From contig CAIYZX010000118.1 of the NCBI GenBank assembly GCA_903930745.1, positions 1 through 8,535 on the forward strand: DNA of 8,535 nucleotides. Direction: 5' to 3'. The notes beneath the pieces were generated by a model. It was not told the origin of the DNA. It was given only the letters and a program-made list of their open reading frames with translations, and did no database searches. Made by a program: the position numbers and the translations under genes. Within the stretch, counting starts at the first letter, position 1; each line of letters starts with the position of its first letter. This document shows, one piece after another, positions 1-6,137 of this stretch. The DNA comes from an uncultured Chloroflexota bacterium (lineage in GTDB: Bacteria > Chloroflexota > Limnocylindria > Limnocylindrales > CSP1-4).

Positions 1-2156
1 GCCGGGACGAGGAGTGCGCGAACCACGGTGGCGTCCAGCGCCACGGCGATCGCCACGCCGAGACCCAGCGCCTTGATCAGCACGATGTCCGCGAACGCGA
101 AGGAGCCCGCGACCACCACCACGATCAGCGCGGCGGAGCTCACGATCCGGCCGGACCGCTCCAGGCCCCGGGCCACGGCCTCGGTGTTGTCGCCGCCCCG
201 GTCCCACGCCTCCTTCATGCGCGACAGCAGGAAGACCTCGTAGTCCATCGACAGCCCGAAGAGCACGCAGAACAGGATCACCGGCTGCGTGGTCTCCACG
301 AAGCCCAGCGGCTGGAAGTTGAGCAGGGCGCTGAGGTTGCCGTCCTGGAAGATCCAGACGAGCGCGCCGAACGAGGCAAGGATGGACAGCGTGTTCATGA
401 CCAGCGCCTTGAGCGGCAGGACCACGGAGCGCAGGAGCACGAACAGGACGAGGAACGTGGTCAGGACGATGAACGCCGCGGTGCGCGGGAAGTCCGCCCA
501 GACGCGACTGACCACGTCGTCCACGTCCGCCGCGCCGCCACCCACCATCACGGTGACGCCGGCCGGTGGCGCGAGCGGGCCCGTGAGGCTCCGCAGGTCA
601 TGGACGAGCGCACGGGCCGGCTCCTGGTTCGGGCCCATCGTGGTGTAGAGCGTGAACGCGGTCAGGTCGCCCTTCGTGGTGGCGGCCAGGGCGGTGGAGG
701 CGAACCGGTCCGGCGGCCCGGACGGCGCGCCGTACATGAGCTGGTACATGGGCAGGGTGATCCGCGGGTCCAGGTCCACCATGCCGTTGACCCGGGCCAC
801 GCGCGGATCCGACTGCAGCGCGCGCGAGTACGCGTGGAGCTTCGCGACGTTCTGGGGGTCCGTGGCGTCACCCTGCGTCCGGACCGCGATCACGATGGGC
901 GCGAACTCGCCCTCGCCGAACTCGCGCGCGAGATCGTCGTAGACCGCGCGGCTGGGGACGAACGACGGCAGGATCGTGGCGTCCGGGGCGTTGAAGCGGA
1001 CGTGGAGGAACGGCAGGCCCAGGGTGACCAGCACGCCCAGCGTGGGGACGAGGACGGCCACCGGGTGGCGCATGACGCGGCGCGCGAGCCTGGCCCACGG
1101 GCCGTCCGAGCCTGGCTCCACGGTGACGCGGCGGACGGCGAGCGCGTCCACTCGGGTTCCCAGGATGGTGAGGATGGCAGGCAGTAGGGTGATCGCGGCG
1201 GCCACGGCGAGCCCCACCACGATGGCGCCGGCGATGCCGACGCTGCGCAGGATCATGAACTCGAAGAGGACGAGGCCAAGGAGGCCGAGGAGGACGGTGA
1301 GACCGGAGAAGAAGACCGCGCGTCCGGCGGTGGCCACCGTCACGCGGACGGCCTCCGCCACGCGGTCCGGGCCCTGGCGGTGCGCCAGCTCCTCGCGGAA
1401 CCGGCTGGTCATGAGCAGGCTGTAGTCCACGCCCAGCCCCAGGCCAAGGAGCGTGGCCAGGTTGAGCACGAAGATGCTCATGGGGGTCAGGTTAGCCACG
1501 CCGAAGATGACCGCGAGTGCCACCAGCACGGACGCGCCGCCCACGGCGAGCGGGACGGCCGCGGCCACGAGGCTGCCGAAGACGATGACGAGGGCGAGCG
1601 CCGCGAGGGGCAGCGAGATGAGCTCGCTCCTGCGCAGGTCGCTCTCGGTGACGGCCTGGACGTCGCCGTAGAACGCGGGGCCGCCGCCGATCCGCACCGC
1701 CAGCCCGTCCACGGGACGGAGGGCGGCGGCGACGCCGGGGATCGCGTCGGGCGAGTCGTCCGGCGGGAGGTCCAGGAAGACCACGTCGTACGCGGTGTGG
1801 CCGTCCGCGCTCACCTGGCGCGGGGCGAGGACGTGGGACAGGATCCGCGTGACGTGCGGCGCCGCGGTGACGTCCTTGGTGGCCTGCTGGACGGCGGCCA
1901 GCCACTGGGGCGTGCCGGCCGTGAGCGTTTCGCTGGTGTAGACGAGGACGAAGGCGGATGGCTCGGCGCCGAGCTCGTCCGCGAGGACCTGCTTCGCGCG
2001 CGCGCTCTCCAGGTCATCCAGGATGAAGCCGCCCGCGGAGAGGGCGCCGGGGGCCCGGGGGGCGAACGGGATCGCGAGGAGGATGAGGGCAGCCCACGCC
2101 GCGACGATCCACCAGCGGCGTTGGACGGCGAAGCGCCCGAGGTTGTCGAAGGTCAT
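1..2156 (-). CDS. MMPL-family RND transporter (C-terminus cut by window edge)
   Basis: A 718-codon frame runs from ATG at 2154-2156 to the left edge without a stop. It encodes an inner-membrane RND-superfamily exporter of the MMPL/YdfJ type, a class that uses the proton gradient to export lipids or hydrophobic compounds; the substrate here is unknown. The architecture is two similar halves. A helix near residues 15-33 is followed by an extracytoplasmic porter loop (about 38-180) and a helix bundle, and then by another helix near 363-383, a second loop (about 385-555) and a second bundle. The two halves carry the matching motifs GLGVDYSLLMTSRF (Asp244) and GLSMDYEVFLLSR (Asp638), where family members have the proton-relay Asp-Tyr pairs. 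The last visible residues, DATVVRALLVP, are the usual end of the final helix, so only a short tail is missing. The Shine-Dalgarno is weak (GAG about 8 bases upstream). It is divergent from the 2374 gene. Confidence 0.93.
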   Translation of the reverse strand, partial: MTFDNLGRFAVQRRWWIVAAWAALILLAIPFAPRAPGALSAGGFILDDLESARAKQVLADELGAEPSAFVLVYTSETLTAGTPQWLAAVQQATKDVTAAPHVTRILSHVLAPRQVSADGHTAYDVVFLDLPPDDSPDAIPGVAAALRPVDGLAVRIGGGPAFYGDVQAVTESDLRRSELISLPLAALALVIVFGSLVAAAVPLAVGGASVLVALAVIFGVANLTPMSIFVLNLATLLGLGLGVDYSLLMTSRFREELAHRQGPDRVAEAVRVTVATAGRAVFFSGLTVLLGLLGLVLFEFMILRSVGIAGAIVVGLAVAAAITLLPAILTILGTRVDALAVRRVTVEPGSDGPWARLARRVMRHPVAVLVPTLGVLVTLGLPFLHVRFNAPDATILPSFVPSRAVYDDLAREFGEGEFAPIVIAVRTQGDATDPQNVAKLHAYSRALQSDPRVARVNGMVDLDPRITLPMYQLMYGAPSGPPDRFASTALAATTKGDLTAFTLYTTMGPNQEPARALVHDLRSLTGPLAPPAGVTVMVGGGAADVDDVVSRVWADFPRTAAFIVLTTFLVLFVLLRSVVLPLKALVMNTLSILASFGALVWIFQDGNLSALLNFQPLGFVETTQPVILFCVLFGLSMDYEVFLLSRMKEAWDRGGDNTEAVARGLERSGRIVSSAALIVVVVAGSFAFADIVLIKALGLGVAIAVALDATVVRALLVP

Positions 2157-2292
2157 GCGAGGTCTCGTTCGGCGGAGGCGGCGCCCCGGATGGGCGGCGT
2201 GGCGCCCGGGCGGCACGCGGGCGCCCCCGCACGGAGCGACGCCGAGGGTACCCGCGACCACCGATTCACCCGTTCCCGCGCCCGGGTCCGTC

Positions 2293-2301
2293 TGCTAGCA
2301 T
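2293..2301 (+). promoter_or_regulatory. Putative extended -10 promoter element for the 2374 gene
   Basis: TGCTAGCAT reads as an extended -10 (TG, one base, TAGCAT). It lies about 72 bases before the GTG start at 2374, inside the 217-base divergent gap. The hexamer 17 bases upstream (TTCCCG, 2273-2278) is a poor -35. The same GCTA-two bases-ATCG core recurs in front of kamA at 6969-6978. TGCTAGCA is also an 8-bp perfect palindrome, so it could be an operator half-site or serve both strands. This is a prediction from motif and position only. Confidence 0.4.
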
Positions 2302-2373
2302 CGTCCGGCCGCGGTCCGCCGTGGCTTTCGAAGCCTGTCCAGCACGTACCCATTCCGTCCGAGGCCCACCCGC

Positions 2374-2709
2374 GTGACGATCTTCACGATCTGGTTCCAG
2401 AACTTCCCGAACAACCTGGTGATCCTGGTTGCGGCGGCGCTGATCGCCGGCGGGTTCGTCTACACCTTCGCGCGCTCCGCGATGGTGGCCGAGGGTGGCC
2501 GCCAGCCGTGGGCCCGCAAGATGACCCAGCCGAACAGCAAGCTGCTGTTCACTGCCCTCTTCGTGGCGTGGGCCGTGGTCTTCGGCGTTGGCCTGCAGCT
2601 CGTGCCGCACGAAGGCGCCAGCTCCCCGTACGGCGGCCTGGGCCTCATCGCCCTCTTCTCCGGCTTCTTCATCATGATGGGCCTCATCTGGAGCGTGATC
2701 GGGGAGTAG
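2374..2709 (+). CDS. Small three-helix membrane protein, function unknown
   Basis: This 111-aa protein starts at GTG 2374, with GAGG at 2361-2364 nine bases upstream as its ribosome binding site. It has three clear hydrophobic segments, near residues 14-36, 56-78 and 87-109, joined by a basic loop (ARSAM...RQPWARK) and a short extracytoplasmic or cytoplasmic loop (VPHEGASSPYGG). The positive residues around 33-55 suggest that loop faces the cytoplasm. I do not recognise a family, and there is no catalytic or metal-binding motif. The gene is monocistronic: its own putative promoter lies upstream and an intrinsic terminator begins 30 bases after its stop. It is divergent from the MMPL exporter, which might mean a shared control region, but a functional link is only a guess. 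G/C-ending codon use matches the neighbours and supports it as a real gene. Confidence 0.8.
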   Translation: MTIFTIWFQNFPNNLVILVAAALIAGGFVYTFARSAMVAEGGRQPWARKMTQPNSKLLFTALFVAWAVVFGVGLQLVPHEGASSPYGGLGLIALFSGFFIMMGLIWSVIGE

Positions 2710-2738
2710 CCCCGGACCGCACCGGCGGCCAGCACGAG

Positions 2739-2764
2739 AGCCCGGCGGCAGCGCCGGGCTTTCC
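2739..2764 (+). terminator. Rho-independent terminator after the 2374 gene
   Basis: A perfect 9-bp stem, AGCCCGGCG (2739-2747) pairing with CGCCGGGCT (2752-2760), closes a 4-base loop and runs into TTTCC. It sits 30 bases beyond the stop codon at 2709 and separates this gene from the operon starting at 2896. The T tract is short, as is common in GC-rich genomes. Confidence 0.75.
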
Positions 2765-2804
2765 GATTCCATCGGCTCTCAACCCGGGTGACGCAACTGC
2801 ACCC

Positions 2805-2833
2805 TTGTGCCTCTACGACAGGTGCCGTACCGT
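2805..2833 (+). promoter_or_regulatory. Possible promoter of the 2896-6028 operon
   Basis: TTGTGC (2805-2810) and TACCGT (2828-2833) are spaced exactly 17 bases apart, after the terminator and 62 bases before the operon's first ATG. The surrounding 2791-2816 stretch is noticeably less GC-rich than the rest of the window, and GCAC/GTGC (2799-2802 and 2807-2810) can form a small hairpin around the -35. The -10 is a weak match, so this is tentative. Confidence 0.3.
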
Positions 2834-2895
2834 CCGGCCAACGCGTCTCGGGGGAGCGCGCATCCGGGGAGTGAGTAGGGAGCCTTGGAGGGGCA

Positions 2896-3843
2896 ATGTC
2901 CGAACCGTCCATGTCCTGTCGCGTCTGTGACGAGGCGGCGACACATCGCGTGGGCACGTACGTGCTCTGCTCGCGGCACTTCGAGCTCGCGACGCGCGAG
3001 CGTCCGCACGTCTGGCGGACGCAGCTCGTGGCGATCGCGATCCTCGTGGGGCTCGTCGTGGTGGCGTCCCTGCTGAGCGCACTGGAGGGCTCCGCGCTCA
3101 CCGGGCCGGCGCTGCTGGTCGTGGGGCTCGTGATCGCCTTCGTGCCGGCGGCCGTCTGGCTGACCCTCTTCTACCGCGAGGACCGGGTTGAGCCGGAGCC
3201 CCGCCACCTCGTGGTGGGCGTCGCCGTCCTTGGCGGCCTCCTGGCCGCAGCCGTGGGCGTCCCGTTCCTTGACGACGTCCTGCAGCCCGGCCGCTGGGCC
3301 GGCAGCAACGTGCTCGTCCAGCTCGCCGCGAACATCCTCGGCGTGGGCCTCGTGCCCGCCGCCCTGGTCTACGCCGCGGTGCGCTTCTCCGTCTACGGCT
3401 CCGGCGAGTTTGACGAGGCAACGGACGGCGTGATCTACGGCACCGCCGCCGGTCTGGGCTACGCCACGTACCAGAACGTGGGCGTCATCCTGGACGCCGG
3501 GGGCGCCAGCCTCACCTTCGGCAGCATCTTCGTGGTGCTCACCGCCCTCACGCTCGCCGGCACCGGCGGCCTCGTGGGCTGGTTCATGAGCGGCCAGAAG
3601 CTCCGCGGCAAGCCCGCTTGGTGGACGGCGGCCGGCGTCGCGCTCGGCGCCGTCGTGCTGGGCCTCTACACGTCCATTCGCGCCATGGTCATCGGCAGCA
3701 TGGTGTCCGTCGCCGGGTTCCTCGTGGGCCCGTGGATCGGCCTCGTGCTCGCGATCCTGCTGGCCGGCGGCGTCTCGTACCTGCTCACCCGCACCATCCG
3801 CCGTGACATCGTCGCGGCGACCGCCCAGGAGGTGGCCTCGTGA
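2896..3843 (+). CDS. PrsW-like intramembrane protein with N-terminal zinc-finger-like motif, catalytic residues apparently lost
   Basis: The product is 315 aa. Residues 8-28 form C-x2-C-x13-C-x2-H (C8, C11, C25, H28), a compact zinc-ribbon or B-box-like motif on the presumed cytoplasmic N-terminus. Roughly eight hydrophobic helices follow from about residue 43. The PrsW scaffold is recognisable in REDRVEPEPRH (94-104) and in FDEATDGVIYGTAAGLGYA (172-190). PrsW proteases of the glutamic/CAAX-protease superfamily use an EExxK motif, a Glu before Asn after the GLGFA segment, and a later His. Here the EExxK region reads NILGVGLVPAA (146-156), the Glu is Gln193, and no His occurs in the third segment (about 205-230). 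I infer an inactive PrsW-like sensor or scaffold. ATG 2896 is preceded by GGAGG (2887-2891) at a short 4-base spacing; Met6 has no better site. Its stop overlaps the next start by 4 bases. Confidence 0.8.
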   Translation: MSEPSMSCRVCDEAATHRVGTYVLCSRHFELATRERPHVWRTQLVAIAILVGLVVVASLLSALEGSALTGPALLVVGLVIAFVPAAVWLTLFYREDRVEPEPRHLVVGVAVLGGLLAAAVGVPFLDDVLQPGRWAGSNVLVQLAANILGVGLVPAALVYAAVRFSVYGSGEFDEATDGVIYGTAAGLGYATYQNVGVILDAGGASLTFGSIFVVLTALTLAGTGGLVGWFMSGQKLRGKPAWWTAAGVALGAVVLGLYTSIRAMVIGSMVSVAGFLVGPWIGLVLAILLAGGVSYLLTRTIRRDIVAATAQEVAS

Positions 3844-4430
3844 CCGCCGCAGCCGCACCGGCAACCCCGGCCCCGGCCGCCGCACCGCGCCGCCTTGAGC
3901 GCGCTTCGGTCTGGTACGTCGTGGCCCTCGTGGTGATCGGCGTGGTGGCCTCGCTTGGCCTCCGGTCCGCGGTCTCCGGTGGCACCACCGCCGTCTCACA
4001 GGGCGGCATCACCGCCAGCATCCCGCAGGCGTGGGGTGTTGGCGCGGGCGTTGGCAGCATCGCCTTCATCGCGTCCAACACGGAGAGCCCGTCCGAGCGC
4101 TACATCGCGCAGGTTCTCTCCGCGGCCGGCGCCAGCGTGACCACCATCGCCAACCAGCAGGGTGCCGCCAAGGCCGCGCTGTTGGGCGGCTACGTGGAGG
4201 TGCAGCGGCGCGAGGTCATCGTCAACGGGGTCACCGGCCTCGCCGTTGACTACGCGTACCTCAAGGAGGGCAAGGGCGGCGCCCGGCCCGTCATGATCCT
4301 GGGCGAGGAGCTGATCCTGCCCACCGGCGACAAGGTGCTGGACCTCTCCTACGAGGCTCCGTCGGACACCTGGGACGCCGGCCTGGACCTCTTCCACAGC
4401 TTCGCGGGCTCTGCCCGGGTGGGTGCGTGA
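3840..4430 (+). CDS. Membrane-anchored exported protein, possible PsbP/DUF1795-like fold
   Basis: This 196-aa protein starts at GTG 3840, which overlaps the upstream stop as GTGA. AGGAGG at 3827-3832, seven bases away, strongly supports this start. Residues 1-20 are an Ala/Pro-rich cytoplasmic tail ending in Arg-Arg, residues 25-41 are a single membrane helix, and the rest (42-196) should be extracytoplasmic. The exported part begins with QGGITASIPQAW and ends in a strand-rich stretch (VIVNGVTGLAVDYAYL, then KVLDLSYEAPSDTWDAG and a final LFHSF). That pattern, 'x-G-I-x-x-x-I-P-x-x-W' to 'x-L-x-Y-x-A-P ... SF', is reminiscent of PsbP/DUF1795-type domains; this is fold-level pattern recognition, not a confirmed match. 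It is the middle gene of a translationally coupled operon with a PrsW-like protein and a lipoprotease, so it may be the protease's substrate, partner or ligand-binding subunit. It contains no cysteine. Confidence 0.8.
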   Translation: MTAAAAPATPAPAAAPRRLERASVWYVVALVVIGVVASLGLRSAVSGGTTAVSQGGITASIPQAWGVGAGVGSIAFIASNTESPSERYIAQVLSAAGASVTTIANQQGAAKAALLGGYVEVQRREVIVNGVTGLAVDYAYLKEGKGGARPVMILGEELILPTGDKVLDLSYEAPSDTWDAGLDLFHSFAGSARVGA

Positions 4431-6028
4431 TGCGCAGGCTGCTCCTCATCCTGGCCACGATGGCGCTGCTCGCGGCGTGCTCCGAGACCAAGGTCGTCTA
4501 CGTCACCCCCGAGCCCACCACCAACGGCGGCGGGATCACCATCCCGGGCGCCTCGTCCGGCCCCAGCGCGGCACCCACCCAGGCGCCCTCCGGCCCGGTG
4601 ACCCAGGCGGACCTCGTGGCCGCAACGGTCCAGATCTTCGGCTACGAGAACGCGTCCGATCCCACGGACAGCCCCATCTACGCGGGCTCCGGCACGATCC
4701 TGACCGCCGACGGCTACATCCTGACGAACTCGCACGTCGCCGCCCCGGACGCCCCGGGCCTCGCCGTCCAGTACCAGTCCCCGGGCGACGGGCCCGTTGG
4801 CAAGCTCGTCATCGCCCTCAACGAGGCCGAGGACAAGGCGCCGGTCAAGACGTACATCGCCAAGCTGGTGGCCGTGGACGGCTACCTGGACGTCGCGGTG
4901 GTCAAGATCGACACCACCGTGGACGGCGAGCCCGTGGACACCGCGTCCCTGAACCTGCCGCACCTCGCGCTGGGTGACTCGGATGCCGCCCACATCGGCG
5001 ACCCGGTCAGCGTCATCGGCTTCCCGAACATCGGTGGCGACACCATCACGGTGGCAAAGGGCGACGTCTCCGGCTTCATCAGCGACGACCGCCTGGGCGA
5101 TCGCGCCTGGATCAAGACCAGCGCCATCGTCTACCACGGCAACTCCGGAGGCCTGGCCTCCAATGCCGCGGGTGAGATCCTCGCCATCCCCACGCGCCTC
5201 CCGGACTTCGGTCACGGGCAGGACGTGGGCGGCTTCTCGCTCCTGCGGCCCATCAACCTGGCGAAGCCGGTCATCGAGGCCGCGCTCAACGGCCAGGAGT
5301 ACCTGGCGTCGAAGTACGTGGAGATGGGCACCGGCCAGGAGCGGATGAACCTGGTTGGCTGGCTTGACCCGGCCGACGACTCCTGCAACTCCGCCGATCC
5401 CACGCGTGGCCTCCCGGTGGGCGTCACGCGCATGGCCGTGGCGTTCGCCTACGACGGCTTCACGAACAACGAGGACTACCTCACGGCCTGGACCTACCAG
5501 AGCCAGGGGCAGACCACGGTGCTCACGAAGACCGCCCGACTGTGGGATGCCGGCCCGTCCGGTGACTGCTTCGTCCTGGACCTGTCCTACGCGGACGGGT
5601 TCCCGGAGAACACCTACGGCCTGGTCGTCTTCGCCGGCCCAACCCTCCGCGCCGTCGCCGAGGCGGAGACCACCACGGGCGCGGCCCCCCAGCCCACCCA
5701 GCCTCCGGCCAACAACGGTGGTGACATGGTCACCATCAGCGGCCGCATGGTGAACGCGAACAACGGCAAGCCCATCAACGGGGCCATCATCTGGGCGCTG
5801 CTGCCCGGCACGGATGTCCAGGCTTGGGCGAAGGCCGGCGGCTCGTCCGACAAGGTCGCCTCGACCGGCATCACCGGCACGGACGGCACGTTCGTGATGG
5901 TGCCGGACCTCGAGGTTGGCGTTGAGTACCCGTTCGTCGTGGTGGCGGACGGCTACAAGCCGATCGTGGCCGACGTCACCCCTGACGCCAACGGCGCCTG
6001 GGGCGACATTGGGATGGCGCCGAAGTGA
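4430..6028 (+). CDS. Lipoprotein trypsin/HtrA-like serine protease with C-terminal carboxypeptidase-regulatory-like domain
   Basis: The product is 532 aa. A lipoprotein signal peptide ends in LAAC, with lipidated Cys17, so the enzyme is tethered outside the membrane. A Thr/Pro/Ser linker (about 18-58) leads to a chymotrypsin-fold protease domain (about 60-290) with an intact triad: His102 in TNSHV, Asp154 in LDVAVVKI and Ser239 in HGNSGG. This is HtrA-like, but no PDZ domain follows. Residues about 305-410 form an unrecognised beta-rich domain holding the only other two cysteines (Cys319, Cys380), a likely disulfide. After a TTTGAAPQPTQPP linker, residues 433-532 (ISGRM...GKPINGAIIW...TDGTF...YPFVVVADGYKP) look like a CarboxypepD_reg-type beta-sandwich. 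ATG 4430 is chosen because GGGTGGG (4417-4423) is 6 bases away; GTG 4427 would add one Met and overlap the previous gene by 4 bases. Its operon partners suggest envelope proteolysis or signalling. Confidence 0.92.
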   Translation: MRRLLLILATMALLAACSETKVVYVTPEPTTNGGGITIPGASSGPSAAPTQAPSGPVTQADLVAATVQIFGYENASDPTDSPIYAGSGTILTADGYILTNSHVAAPDAPGLAVQYQSPGDGPVGKLVIALNEAEDKAPVKTYIAKLVAVDGYLDVAVVKIDTTVDGEPVDTASLNLPHLALGDSDAAHIGDPVSVIGFPNIGGDTITVAKGDVSGFISDDRLGDRAWIKTSAIVYHGNSGGLASNAAGEILAIPTRLPDFGHGQDVGGFSLLRPINLAKPVIEAALNGQEYLASKYVEMGTGQERMNLVGWLDPADDSCNSADPTRGLPVGVTRMAVAFAYDGFTNNEDYLTAWTYQSQGQTTVLTKTARLWDAGPSGDCFVLDLSYADGFPENTYGLVVFAGPTLRAVAEAETTTGAAPQPTQPPANNGGDMVTISGRMVNANNGKPINGAIIWALLPGTDVQAWAKAGGSSDKVASTGITGTDGTFVMVPDLEVGVEYPFVVVADGYKPIVADVTPDANGAWGDIGMAPK

Positions 6029-6074
6029 GACCCGGCGCCTCCGTCCCGGGGGCGCCACCCAGCAGGTGAATCGA

Positions 6075-6107
6075 GAACGCCCCGCCGGTCAGCCCGGCGG
6101 GGCGTTC
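6075..6107. terminator. Bidirectional hairpin terminator between convergent genes
   Basis: GAACGCCCCGCCGG (6075-6088) pairs perfectly over 14 bp with CCGGCGGGGCGTTC (6094-6107) around a 5-base loop. It lies between the operon stop at 6028 and the minus-strand lipoprotein stop at 6138, so it probably ends transcription from both sides. There is no T tract on either side, only TTC/TCT-like ends, so efficiency may depend on the very stable stem. A second, weaker GGCGCC repeat pair lies just upstream, at about 6034-6054. Confidence 0.7.
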
Positions 6108-6137
6108 TGCTGTGCTGGACCCGTGGCCCCCGAAGGC

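Noticed and set aside
600..1187. Plus-strand open frame of 195 codons, with smaller ones nearby
   Set aside because: These are shadows of the MMPL gene; their products are Arg/Gly/Asp-rich with no domain.
2157..2373. GGCGCC-type inverted repeats in the divergent gap
   Set aside because: They are short and purely G/C, as expected by chance at this base composition, and have no T tract or clear operator symmetry.
1380..2930. Plus-strand open frame of 516 codons
   Set aside because: It is antisense to the MMPL exporter, runs through the 2374 gene in another frame, and has a low-complexity Arg/Gly/His/Asp-rich composition typical of the mirror of GC-rich coding DNA.
2779..3999. Minus-strand open frame of 406 codons
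   Set aside because: It is antisense to the PrsW-like gene and its product is an Asp/His/Glu/Gly-rich low-complexity string.
4349..6058. Minus-strand open frame of 569 codons
   Set aside because: It is opposite the lipoprotease, which has a signal peptide, an intact catalytic triad and a good ribosome site. The mirror product is a Val/His/Arg/Gly-rich string with no domain.
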